NCBI GenBank assembly: GCA_000320545.1
Contig: ADNK01001539.1
Coordinates: forward strand, 1-58,398
Length of the DNA: 58,398 nt
Direction: 5' to 3'
Source of the DNA: Bigelowiella natans CCMP2755
Lineage: Eukaryota; Cercozoa; Chlorarachniophyceae
Positions 23,718 through 35,000 of this stretch are shown in pieces. Every line of letters starts with the position of its first letter. Position 1 is the stretch's first letter. The notes under the pieces are model-generated. The model worked only from the letters and a program-made list of their open reading frames with translations. It made no database searches and was not told where the DNA came from. The position numbers were made by a program, and so were the translations under genes.

Positions 23718-24261
23718 CAGACTCAGGTTCTGAGCGTGTGCTCTGACAAGTCCAGAAGTCCTCGCAACGACTTCGGCTTGCAGGTTTGGAGGTGCAGCGG
23801 CGTGCAAGTGCACGTCTCCCAAAGTTTCACAAAAAGTGCGTGTCTGTTCGGACCTTGGCTGCTGCAGATCGTGCCATGCACGTGCAAAGTGTGACTCAAG
23901 TGATCACAGAGTTTGACAGAGCACAATTGCGAACTTTCAAAGCCTGAATTGAATTGTCGATGAATGGCCGCCTCCAGTTCTTGTGGTGCACTGGCATGTC
24001 TAGACGTGGTGTTGCCAACAAGGGAGCAATTGGTGGTTCTGGGGTCACAGTTGGCGGTTGATGTGAACCAAACAGCCAGCTAGCCAGACAGCACGTTCAG
24101 CGTTGTGCAAGTTTCAGAAATGTTCGTGCAAGAACGTTCTAGCTTTCGATCCGGGCGCAATCTTGGCGTTCTTTTCTGTTTCTGCGAATGCGCAGCACAC
24201 TTGCAGTTCAACACAGAAACCAATTGCACAGGCTAGCAGGTGGCCAGGCTAGCAGGCTGCA

Positions 24262-25604
24262 TCAGCAATTGCATTGAACATTCTCACTGACTTCACTGCC
24301 CTGAGAGACATGGTCTCGAACAGGTACAGGCATCATCGCATGGACAATGACATCGATGACTTTCAAAAATGTGGCAATTGTGAGACAAACAAGTGCTGGG
24401 CCAAGATCATAATCAATTTCTTCGTCAGTGCCTGCGAATCTGTCTGGGAGATTGTCGCGACAATCCTGAATGTACGATGTGATTGCGGTGATTGTACCGA
24501 AGAAGCCTATGATGCCTAATGAGAGGGAAAAAATGTGGCGAATGTTCGTGATCAGAGTAATAGATCATGAATATCATAAATGGCACACCTGTAGCGATCC
24601 CAAAGAACTTCTGACAATTTAGATCTCCTTCAGGTGTGCTTCTTTGAATATCTTTGCAAAATAGTGTCACAATCACAGTGATGGTAGGTAGTTCTATCAC
24701 TGGAAGTGACCTGTCAAAAACTGGGGCACAGCAGTTATCAACGAAAGGAGAGCTGTCGAGTATGATGATTCTGACGCATCTCTAAAGATTCATAACACCA
24801 AAATTTTCAACTATAAAGGAGTTGAAGATTTTGCTTGATGATTGATTAAACCTGCATTTTTCGCAAGCATCTTGGTCAATGGTCACAGAACAGGTATTCG
24901 AGTCCCAATCAACACTCCGAATTTCTGCAAATTGATCCAACTGAATTGAATTAGTTTCACATGATGATAAATCAACTGAACATTCATCTTTCGTCTGGAC
25001 AACCAGACATTGCAAGGTCGAAATGGAACGAAAGCCTATTCTCCAACCTCGATTCCGCTGAGTGCTAACCAGAGCTTCCCTTCAGTGCCGTTGGCAGTCG
25101 CGTCTGCAGTGATCCATGCCGCGGACTTTCTCGGTTCTCTATCCTCGGAAATAGCCACAACAGGTATGGTCTGAAGAATGATGCCCGTGAACGATAAAAA
25201 TGCGGCAAAGAGCATGACCAAGCCACGGTGTTTCTGAAACGAACCAAAGTTTGATGCTGTTCAAATTGAGTCACTCAAGAACTAATTAGAGAGCCAGAGA
25301 GTGAGCATGTCATTCCTTGATTTCCCTTCCTCTGTTTTCCCGACAAACCTCGAGGCTGCGAATCCCGCACTTTCCCAAGGCAACGCAGCCAAAGTTGTCT
25401 TCCGTACATTTACGGCAGGCGGGGATCTTGCAGCACGGGGGATGGGGGGAGTACATAGGGAGTGTGGTAGTGGGGTTTCGAGAACAGCCCAACGATTGGG
25501 ATTTCTCAGCACAACTAGGCGCATTTTTAAAAAAAACAAGCACAAAATATGTTGAGTCTTGCTAAACGACCACAATTGAGTACTGCATGATTTTCTTACC
25601 GCAT
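24262..25604 (-). CDS. Cysteine-rich, claudin-like multi-TM protein
   Basis: Six exons joined in phase: 25604-25600, 25514-25349, 25233-25048, 24994-24852, 24710-24589, 24515-24262; 291 residues if the ATG at 25604 is the start (only five coding bases in that exon; an upstream start is possible). The N-terminal part is rich in Cys (PCCKIPACRKC, GCVALGKCG). A membrane segment follows (LVMLFAAFLSFTGIILQ), then an extracellular-like loop with WLALSG and paired Cys (KDECSVDLSSC, CSVTIDQDACEKC), a hydrophobic piece, a second clear segment (FFGIATGIIGFFGTITAI) and a third (LGPALVCLTIATFLKVI). The Trp-Leu plus Cys-pair loop after the first segment resembles the claudin/PMP22 layout, but the similarity is architectural only. 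Two introns here are 53 nt and about 70-140 nt. It could be a small adhesion or channel-associated protein; function unknown. Confidence 0.6.
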
Positions 25605-25875
25605 CCAAACATTGTCTGGATCCAGAAGTCGTTTTGAAAATGAAGGGGAAAACACGGTGAAATCCTGAAATCCGAAGTTGAATCGCAATGATTTTTAGTC
25701 AAATCGGTGCCTCTAGTTGCAGTGCAAAGATAGCGTTCAATTTTTTAGTTTCTCGGGTGAAAGAGCGTGTCGTTGGATTCGATTCCACGGTTTTCGCTCA
25801 ATTCCTCACAATGTGTGTGTTTCCGCAGACAACTGAAGAAGAAAAAAACTAGGAATCTTCGTTGTGATTTACAAA

Positions 25876-26173
25876 ATGCGACAAGGTATTGGTTACGTCG
25901 TTCCTCTAATGGATTTCTTGAACCCTAGATTCGACCCATCTCACACCTCCATCATGGCAAGCGCAATGAAATTTTGGAAGAACATGGAATCGAAAGGCAA
26001 GTGCCCACAACATCATAAACTTCCTCTTTTGATAATTAAGAAGTATCTACTTCGCAGCCAAATCACCGAGCAGGAAAAAGAGCGACGGTAGATCGAGCAA
26101 TGATAGCAGTAGGGTGAGTAGTAGAAGCAGTAAGGACAAGGATGGCATTGTGAGAACAAAGGAAAGCCTACAG
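25876..26173 (+). CDS. Ser/Arg/Lys-rich protein, 5' exons only
   Basis: Two exons (25876-25996, 26058-26173). The first starts MRQGIGYVVPLMDFLNPRFD and ends at AAAG followed by GCAAGT, a GC-AG intron of 61 nt; no GT donor keeps the frame. The second is Ser/Arg/Lys/Asp-rich (SRKKSDGRSSNDSSRVSS) and ends in a GTAAAT donor. A possible next exon begins at 26645 (GEKVAPKTLNE) after a TTAG acceptor, but it reads on for about 75 residues of doubtful quality and the gene's end is not established. Product unknown; the composition suggests a disordered, possibly nucleic-acid-associated region. Confidence 0.4.
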
Positions 26174-27416
26174 GTAAATTATATTATCTTTCGGAGCGGT
26201 AGTGCAAATGGGTTTTACATACATTTTCCCCATCATTATCAATCGTCTGTGAACATAATTTGCAAAACATGCACATGACACCCAGTGTTTAGGTCTGGAT
26301 GTGTCAGATGTCAGATGAGAGATGGGAGTAGTGCATTAGATTGTGTTTTTCTGTGCTCTATTCTTTACGTAATGCTACATTTATGACGTGACCATTTATG
26401 ACATAATGTCTACCACATGCCAAATGATCCCATCAAACCGAGGAAGGTGAAGAACGTAAGGAAAAATGAGAATTCAAAGCAAGATCACGTTGTCACGGTG
26501 ATTTCTTGAAAACATTCTGGGGATGAGTATACATTCTCCTTATTCGTAATAAATGTCATCGTTGAATTAGTGGAGCCAAAACACCAAATCAACCACAAAA
26601 TATTTTGATGCGATTGCGATTTCATCAAAATTTACAATTGTTAGGGAGAGAAGGTAGCACCGAAAACTTTGAACGAGGTACATGTGTCATTAGTTAATGT
26701 GCAAGTTGATTTTTGGTGCGAAATTGAGTCGGAAGGGTTTCGCTCGCATTTCAAACGAGGCAGAGGGGGGGGAGAGCCCCGAACGGCTGAAGTCCCATTT
26801 TTCGATTGCACTTTGAACTTCGCACTTCCCCCCCCCATCTTGGCGAACATTTTCATAGATATTTTGAGCTTAAGTTAGCTCTAATGTTCCAAATTCGATA
26901 TCAATATCAGGTCGCTGATCTAATTCGTAGGCGAATTTTGAAAATCTTGCCGAAAAAAAATACGACAAACCCGAATGCTAATTCCAGGAGACCGATACAA
27001 GCGTACTCAAATATCCCAAAAATTAAAAATATAAAATGGAATAGGATTTTATATATGCGACAATTGATATTACGATTTTGGCGAGGCAAAGGGATCCGAT
27101 TGTGTGCTTCCTTTTTGACGCAAATCATACCCCCATTCCTCATCGCCTTTCTCCGACAACTTGACCAGGCACCAAAGGCACCTAGTTTTCAATCGGAACC
27201 TATTTCCCAGCCTGCAAGGTTATAGGATTACTGAGCAGTATGATGAGTTTGGAACTACTTTCGCGCACCCCACCCCTTTCCCCCAATTCTTTTCGGCAAA
27301 TTTTACGACATTAATATGGGATTTCGACTTTGCACCCGTATACCCTGTGAGCTGGCAATGCTGTATCGTTCGTTTGCCATCTTTAAAGGTCTTCTTAAAC
27401 ATTTAGAGAAGGAAAA
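26174..27416. other. AT-rich stretch before G6PD
   Basis: Contains the possible third exon of the Ser/Arg-rich gene (from 26645) and otherwise AT-rich DNA with no recognised gene. The last 200 bases should hold the G6PD promoter. Unlike other block boundaries in the window it has no CTAG enrichment. Confidence 0.45.
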
Positions 27417-27566
27417 ATGGAGGCCGAAAAGAAAGCGAATATCAAGGAGGAGCCATTAACTTATATTCTCTTCGGGTCTACCGGGGTAAATTAAACCCAC
27501 TCACAATATTAATTGGTTATTAGAAATAGCGCGCGAGTGCGGGAGGGAGGGAGTGAGGGAGAGGGA

Positions 27567-27637
<71 letters not shown>

Positions 27638-28088
27638 ACTATGTGCACAAGCTGCATTATTTTGTCGTCTTATTCCATTATTCCCGAAGGATCTCGCTCG
27701 AAAGAAGCTTTTCCCTGCTCTTGGTGCACTCCTGTCCAAAAAGCTCATTCCCGAGCACGTGAACGTGCTTGCATGTGGTCGACGCGAGAAGAAGGTAACA
27801 TCCAGCTGTTCCCCGTCATTATCTTACATTGTGGCGTGCAAGTTAAGACAAGATTATATGAAATATCTTGACATGCAGACCGAGGAGGTATTGAAGAAGC
27901 AAGGTGTTAAGGTGCGAGCCATAAACTCATTAATATTTTCTCCTATTTTCGTTTTAATCCCAACTCCCACTCCCTCTCTCTCTCTCCCTCTGTCTCCCTC
28001 CCTCTCTCTCTCCCTCTCTCTCTCTCTCCCCCCCCTACTCAATCTTTTTATTTTCCTCCCCAAATGTGCTTGTTTACGCTCCAAATGA

Positions 28089-28143
<55 letters not shown>

Positions 28144-29435
28144 CGATCGAAGACGTTGTAGGCGACAGTCATTAGTGAGCTTCGCGTGCTATAATCGTGT
28201 TCCTACCTCTACATTCCTGTTCCTCGGATGCATTAGGTCTCCGAAGAAGGACAGAAGCTGCTATTCCCTAGAGTCACTTACATGAAGGTAAATGATCTGA
28301 CAGCCTTCCTCTCTCATCTCAGCTAGTATCTATCTTTCACCCTCTCCTTCTCACTTTCGAAGAGAATAATTTTTCGTCGCCCTCTCTTGCCCCCAACATT
28401 AGAATAAGACGGCAGACGACTACAAGGCCATGAATGCCGCCATTGAGGACTACGTCAAGAAACGGTCAACATTGCAGTGAATAAATGATAGATGCATAAA
28501 AGTCTCATTGATTGCGATTTTATTAACTATATATAATCTGGCACCAACATCAAAGATCCGCCACCATGACAAGTACACCTCGCTTCTAAGCTGCTGTTGT
28601 GATTCATTCTAGGGGCGGCGGCCCGGACAATCGTGTATTCTTCTTTTCCCTCCCCCCCTTCGCATATGCCTCCACTGCGGAAATGGTATTGCACACGCTA
28701 ATTGAGAGGGATCAGTAAAATTATACATTTGGAAATCCTTTATGCATTTTGACTCTGTACTTTGATCATTCCGATTCTTCCATATCCACCCCTCTACCAA
28801 GGTGAAGAAGTACTGTTACTCAAAGACTGGGTACACGAGACTCATCCTGGAGAAGCCATTCGGACGGTAAAGAAATTCAGGGGGAGAGTGTGTGAAGGAG
28901 AGTGCTTTGCTGGCTCCTCTTTGCGCTCTATTTGTCCCTCTTTCTCCCTCTATCTCTCCCTCCCATACATACCCACCCACACACACATCATAGAGGCATG
29001 TACATCTCAGAGCTAGCATTTACTGCTGTTTTTACTCACCCCTCCGTCCCATAGAGATAGCGATTCGTTCAAGAAGCTCGCTGCAGACACAGGCCAGTTC
29101 TTCAGGGAGAATGAGCTATACCGCATAGACCATTATTTGGGAAAGGAGGTATTGCTGGATGATGGTGATGATGGTGATGGCGTTGAAGCGAAGATACCCA
29201 ATGGCTTTCCATTTTATATTTATGATGGTGACGATGGTCTAACTGATCCAGTCTCCCGTGAAAACACGCGTATGTTGTAAGCGATGTGAGTGAATTGTGG
29301 ACAATACTCCGCAGTCTTCTTATATTGTGCTTATTTTGTAGGTCGTGCTGACGCTACTTCCTTTGCGATTTAGCAACCAGGTGGGGGACACTTAACAGAT
29401 AATCTGTCTATTCTCCTTTATCGCACACCGCACAC

Positions 29436-29466
<31 letters not shown>

Positions 29467-29515
29467 TTATTTTATAAAAAATGTGTGTGTGTGTGTGTGT
29501 GTGTGTGTATAGTAG

Positions 29516-29551
<36 letters not shown>

Positions 29552-29557
29552 GTATAG

Positions 29558-29596
<39 letters not shown>

Positions 29597-30184
29597 TGTT
29601 ATTTACAAAGTGAATACTGATCATTTAGACATGATAATGCTTGTGGGTTTTTTACGTTTTTCCAAAAATTTACAGATCTTTGAACCTCTGTGGAACAGGG
29701 ATCATGTACAGAGCGTTCACATCGAGTGGAAAGAGGTCCTAGGCGAGGGAGGGGACGTCTTAAATAATCGTTGGGAATGCAGCGCAAATGAGCCAACTTC
29801 CAAACGTTCATTTCCCCCCTTCCTCCTCCTCTTCTTTTCCTTCTTCTTCTTCTATTTCTAAAAACGGTAGGACCTAAACACGATGGGGCGTGGAGGGTAC
29901 TTCGACAAGTACGGCATCATTCGCGACATTATGCAAAACCATCTTTTGCAGGTCAATTGAAGCAAAAGAGGATCGGGGGGGCGGGGGGGGGAGGTCGCGA
30001 CTTTTATTTTATTTTTTTCATCAGTCGACGAGCGTAATAACCCCAACCAAAACCTGCCTACCGACTAGGTGCTCATCCTCGTTGGGATGGATAAGCCCAA
30101 ATCGCTCGCCAACGACGATGTCGCCGAGAAGAAGCTGGATCTGCTCAAGGCGGTGAAGGTGGTGATCACATACGTGTCATTGTC

Positions 30185-30216
<32 letters not shown>

Positions 30217-30310
30217 TGTCGTCGTCGTCGCTGTCGTCGTTAATATCGCAGCAATACGTAAGGAGAAGGAGAAAAGAAGATTAAAAAAACCTTTTTAACA
30301 CACTCACACT

Positions 30311-30341
<31 letters not shown>

Positions 30342-31013
30342 CTACCGTATTGTATGGAGTAATGAACATAGAGGTAACGTGTGCGAAGAGGGAGAGAGGG
30401 AGAGGGAAAGAGGGGGGTAATAATACGGTATTAAAAATTTTGTAAGAAGAGACGGCTTCATCATATCTGCAGACATTGGAGATGAAAGACACGATTCTAG
30501 GACAGTTCAGCGCGAAGAAGTACTGTAGCTACTGCAAGGAGACCGATAATCCAGGGTGTGCATAGCTCTCTTTCCCCCCCCCTCCCTCCCCTTCCCTCCC
30601 CTCTCTATCGCACTTTTTCTGTGTAAATGTGTGAGTGTGTAAGTATGCGGGATCAAGAATTGGAAATGTGAATGGGTATTAGTAAATGCTGCATGTGCGG
30701 ATGATGGAGGCCTTCCTCACTGCCGCCGCCGTCGTCTTAGAAATGACTCGGCGTCGTCTCTCGCCAGCGTCTGCCGCTCTCTTTTCGCGAATACACGAGA
30801 TCACCTATGTCTGTGTTGATGCAATCGATTGTTTGGTAGTTACCTGGATGACGAAACGGTGCCGAACGACTCGAAAGTCCCCACCTACGCCATGCTCAAG
30901 GTGCTGCAACTTGCAATATCAGAGCCATATTCGAGGAAGAGGAGGGGGGGGAAGGGGGGGTTGGAGGTTGTGAATCAACCGGTATAGATGCCCTCCTACC
31001 TATTATATCATGC

Positions 31014-31049
<36 letters not shown>

Positions 31050-31632
31050 ATGTTTAAATTTGTGTATGTGTATGTGTGTATGTGTGTCTGACATCTGTGT
31101 ATTTCACTATTGCATCAGCTCTCGATTGACAACGACCGATGGCGCGGCGTGCCCTTCCTCATGTCGGCCGGCAAGGCTCTGGATGAGCGGAAGTGCGAGG
31201 TGGGTAGTAGTAGTAGTAGTAGTAGTAGTAGATATCACCGTGCCCAAAACAATAGCTTCACGGTTCCAACGCAGGATTGAATCAATGGCGATATCCACGA
31301 CGACTAAGATACCTGAACTGCCCTTCTCCTTCTCCTCCTCCCCCTTCTCTCCCCCCCCCCTCCTCCCTTCTTTGTTCCCCGCCTCCATCAGGTCCGCATT
31401 CGTTTCAAACCAGATAAGAACCCCATCTTCGGCTCAGCTATGGAGTCCAACGAGCTCGTCATTCGCATCCAGCCAGGTTGTTCGACAAGAATAACGTGTG
31501 CGCTTCGAGGGGGAGAGGGGGGATGCTTAGATGGTCTGAGAGTGGTTGTCTGTTGCTATGTGTGGTTTTGTCGCCGATTTGTATCGTCTATCGTCTACTC
31601 TCCCCGAATATTCAATTGATGTTGATTCTGCC

Positions 31633-31672
<40 letters not shown>

Positions 31673-31851
31673 GTACTCTCACAAGTACTTCCCTCCTCTT
31701 CTTTACAGATGAGTCGATCTACTACCGAGTCAATCTGAAGAAGCCCGGACTAGATGTGAACCTTCTTCCAAGGGTGTTGGATCTGACCTACTCGAGCGCC
31801 TTCAAAGACGCGAGCAGCGGCGATGCATACGAACGTCAGTCGCATTCTTGA
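27417..31851 (+). CDS. G6PD: Glucose-6-phosphate dehydrogenase, C-terminus not found
   Basis: Catalyses glucose-6-phosphate + NADP to 6-phosphogluconolactone + NADPH, the first step of the oxidative pentose phosphate pathway. Exons: 27417-27485, 27690-27794, 27843-27911, 28237-28287, 28403-28464, 28613-28685, 28802-28866, 29055-29148, 29342-29380, 29676-29735, 29871-29951, 30069-30158, 30473-30555, 30840-30900, 31119-31199, 31392-31476, 31709-31834 or on to a TGA at 31851. Family motifs in order: nucleotide-binding FGSTGDLARKKLFPAL, LILEKPFGRD, the active-site RIDHYLGKE, WNRDHV, GGYFDKYGIIRDIMQNHLLQ, YLDDETVP, RWRGVPFLMSAGKALDE, and LDLTYSSAF...DAYER. No targeting peptide is visible, so it is probably cytosolic. 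Reading through to 31851 gives 436 residues against about 500 in the family; the last 80 or so (DELREAW, IPYIYGSRGP in other species) are absent. A frame-shifted RLSLDGLLEMCILFP near 31985 resembles the next segment. Confidence 0.9.
27552..27632. repeat. (GA)n tract in G6PD intron 1
   Basis: Polypurine GA run of about 80 bases inside the first intron. It is one of at least ten microsatellites in the introns of this gene. Confidence 0.95.
28092..28142. repeat. (CA)n tract in a G6PD intron
   Basis: CA dinucleotide tract of about 50 bases in the intron before the exon at 28237, preceded by a CT-rich run at about 27970-28040. Confidence 0.95.
29436..29593. repeat. (CA)n, (GT)n and (AT)n cluster in a G6PD intron
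   Basis: A CA tract (about 29436-29465), a complementary GT tract (about 29482-29508) and two AT tracts (about 29517-29542 and 29560-29593) in one 295-nt intron. The CA and GT tracts can pair as a hairpin, and the AT tracts can form cruciforms. Confidence 0.9.
31013..31047. repeat. (TG)n tract in a G6PD intron
   Basis: TG tract in the intron before the exon at 31119. Neighbouring introns hold a GTA triplet tract (31202-31231) and a TA tract (31636-31669). Confidence 0.9.
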
Positions 31852-32036
31852 GGCCCAACATTCCCCCCCCCCCCCCTTCCACCATCTCTTGGCTAGCTAA
31901 CATATACAAAACGTTAAAAACCGAAGAACAGATAAGTTTGTGTGTGCGTGTGTTGTGGAAGCATTCTTATGCCCAGTGCGAGATTGTCGCTGGATGGTTT
32001 ATTAGAAATGTGTATATTATTTCCATCACGCGGTAA

Positions 32037-32042
32037 GTGTGC

Positions 32043-32104
<62 letters not shown>

Positions 32105-32322
32105 TACCAAGCCAAAAAAACATCTTGCTATAAATCTAATAGTTTCTAATCAAGAAAATCCGTTGAGCAGCGGTGAATTTGAGAGTAGAAGAAGTAGTAG
32201 TAGTAGTAGTAGTTGTAGCAGTAATAGTGCGACGGACACATGGACTTGCTCCGTAGGCCCTCTTCACTAAGCATTCCAAAGAAGGAAAGCTCGAGATGGA
32301 AAATGTAATGATGATGATATGT

Positions 32323-32390
<68 letters not shown>
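32037..32390. repeat. GT/GA and CA/GA compound microsatellites around the first EF-hand exon
   Basis: A GT tract passes into a GA tract at about 32040-32100, a TAG triplet tract lies at about 32188-32212, and a CA tract passes into a GA tract at about 32323-32390. All are intronic or intergenic relative to the EF-hand exon at 32257-32304. Confidence 0.9.
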
Positions 32391-32391
<1 letters not shown>

Positions 32392-33234
32392 GAGAGCTGA
32401 TTTTAACCAATATCACGTCACCGTCATTATCATCGTCATCATTGTCATCATCACCGTCAATGTAGGTTATGATGTATTCATTCGACCCCCTCCCCCCCCT
32501 TCATATGGCATGCTATGGTGTGATTTTAATGTGTATCTAGGTGAAGACCCTGATAGCGGATTTCTACGACGGAAGAGAACCGACTGAGAAGATGCTTAAG
32601 AGCTTTCTGAAGGTGCTGGATGTATAGATAACCTCGTTACTGTTGTTCTGCCTGCTTTCCGACGTATTCAAGTGCGCCTTGTTGCAGACTTCACACATAT
32701 GTTGAGTTTTAACTTCAAAATGCCTCTTTTCGCTTCCTTTTTGTGGAGGCTGAAATACGAACTGAAACGCCGCTCTGAAGCACAAATTGTTGTCGCCTTT
32801 TTTTTGGCGTGAGATCAAACTGTTTCTTTTCTGATCGAATCTCTTCATTCTCCCCCATCCTTCTGCACAACACTTCTTCCTTTCTTTTTTATTTTTTAAC
32901 TTCCACTTTTTCTCCAGGCCTTTGATGGCGATAAAGACAACACGGTGACGTGGGATGAGTTCCAGCAAGGTGCGCACAAGTTTCTTCCGTGGACTGCAAC
33001 ACGACGGTACAGAGCTGCCCCCCCCCCCCCCCTCTCCCTATCCCTTCTCTACCCATTAAAACTGACTGAAATTAATCAAAGAAAAACCTTTTGCGAGAGG
33101 GGGGTTAAACCAAAATGCAAGGGGGAATTATGTTGATTTGTGGTGTTGAGGGGCTATGTTCTTCGTCTTTTTACAGTGCGTCGATCGGGACGGAAGACAT
33201 CTTTGGATTCAGAGTAGGGCCTCAAGAGCTGTAG
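32257..33234 (+). CDS. EF-hand protein exons (start not found)
   Basis: Four exons joined in phase: 32257-32304, 32541-32612, 32918-33006, 33177-33234 (TAG stop at 33232). The reading is ALFTKHSKEGKLEMEN, then VKTLIADFYDGREPTEKMLK, then AFDGDKDNTVTWDEF, ending GTEDIFGFRVGPQEL. The loop DGDKDNTVTWDE has acidic residues at EF-hand positions 1, 3, 5 and 12 and a hydrophobic residue at 8, so it should bind calcium. The first loop (KHSKEGKLEME) lacks the usual acidic ligands. Spacing and wording between the loops recall calcyphosin-like proteins. No start codon or upstream exon was found between 31852 and 32256, and the gene is on the same strand as G6PD, so it is either a separate gene with a missed first exon or a 3' extension of the G6PD transcript. 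Confidence 0.55.
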
Positions 33235-33479
33235 GGATGACTCGCATGATAAAGATTGGCGCTCACAAATACCTTATTCGCTGCCATTTCACGTTGAGGC
33301 CAGTTTCTTTATGGGAAAGTATACGCATTGCATGCAGAAATTGATTTCTGCTATGAAGCCGGCCCATGTCTAGACATCGATATACTAATGCACAAGTGCA
33401 TATCGACGATGATTGTCTGGCTATTAATTTACGACGACGATGACTTTCAAGTTTTTGCATCGTGAGCGAAATACAGCAT

Positions 33480-34330
33480 GTACGAACAGTTTCGTGTGGC
33501 CAAACATCATGTCTAGATGTCTGCGAAGATGCACAGAGCGCGAGCATAAATTGGCATCTTGCGCTTGCTGCTTGACTACAAATGGTTGTCTAGTTGTGCA
33601 GTGTCTGCTGCCTAGGCTGTGCCAGGACCACACATAGCTAGACAGGTGCGATGCAAAGGTGCACGTCCATTCATCTACTGCAGACACAGCTAGACAGTGC
33701 AGTCTGGTAGTGCTAGAGTGTAGCTAGCTAGCTAGCAGCACTAGCAGTGGGATGGCATCATGCAATTTTCACAAACATGCTAGCATGTCAATGATGAGCG
33801 CGCTAGCTAGCTAGTTAGCTAGCACGCCCAACTCCAGAACTAGCAAGACCTAGCAGACGTTCAAGCGCACATGCGCAATGCTAGCTAGCTAGGATGCATG
33901 CATCAATCTAGCAATCTAGCAACTAGAGCAATGCAGTCGCACTTCTCTGGCTTCTAGCTAGCTCTAGAGCTAGACTTCCAAGCTTTGCAACTTTGGCCAC
34001 TCTAGCACTCTAGAACTGTCCAGCTAGCCTGTTGCACACCGACGATGCTGGACATCGAGATCAGGCACGTGCATCTAGACATGCGGATCTCCCACACACA
34101 CCTCTAAACGCTAGCTAGCTAGCTAGACACCTCTAGACCTGCTAGCCTGCTACTAGGCTACATTGGTCCACTCAGTTCTCTAGTTATCAGAGTTTGACAT
34201 GACATGGTGTAGCTCGGCAAACAAGACAAACTGGACAAAATGTTTGGGCATGCTAGCATGTCATGTTTCATGTCTGTGCAAGTCTGAGAGGTATCTGGCT
34301 AGCTAGATAGCTGGGTGTGTGCTGTCAACT
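33480..34330. repeat. CTAG/GCTAGC-rich spacer 3
   Basis: The densest of these spacers. CTAGCTAGCTAG and TGCTAGCATG words recur throughout, with several perfect palindromes. No open reading of interest. It separates the microsatellite-rich G6PD/EF-hand block from the AT-rich DOCK gene. Confidence 0.8.
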
Positions 34331-34438
34331 ATGAGAGCAAATCAGACGCAACACGATCTAGCGATCATGATTGATCTTCGTTTATTTTTTGGATTCACTG
34401 GCGATGTTAATGTTCATTGTCATGATCTAACTTTTTCA

Positions 34439-34948
34439 TCATGCAAAATCACTCATGGTAGAACTGAACAATCTGACGTCGACATCGTCGCTCATTCTCA
34501 CTCTCTTACTTTTTCCACGCTCTAAACGCTTGTCATTATCAACAATGTGGGGTTTCATCATTTTAGTCATTGTTTCAAAGGATTTTACAAGATGTTCCAG
34601 GAAAGGATCTTCTTTACCGTCCTCCGAAGTAGCCGTTTGCTTTGTCATTTTGTCTAATCCCTTTTGGCATGCTCGCAAAAACTGTCGAAGTGTCCTCTTC
34701 AATGCATTTAGTCGTTTACTGCCGTATTTTTTGAGGTGCTCAGCCTCTTTGTCTGCTAGGAAAGCTTGACAAATTTCTATCGCTCCTGAACATATTTAAA
34801 GCTATGATCATTGTTGATAACGACCTCATAGGATTTCGTACAGTTTTGTGTCATACGTATCACCTACACTGCCCCTGAATACTTTTTAGTTTTGGAAACT
34901 CTCTATTAGAGTGTCAATTGTCGTTGACTATTACATTATTCTCTCTCC

Positions 34949-35000
<52 letters not shown>

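Larger units (their letters stand above)
22500..24261. other. Intergenic region with retroelement remnants
   Basis: Between the multi-TM gene and the claudin-like gene. It contains two oppositely oriented copies of a retroelement 3' end (about 23315-23400 and 23560-23717) and short odd repeats near 24.0-24.25 kb (CTAGC, GCCAGGCTAGCAGG). Open readings here are short and give no recognisable protein. Confidence 0.5.

Noticed and set aside
32257-33234. EF-hand exons as the true C-terminus of G6PD
   Set aside because: No exon bridges the gap in phase without a stop, and no known G6PD carries EF-hands; kept as a finding rather than a gene model.
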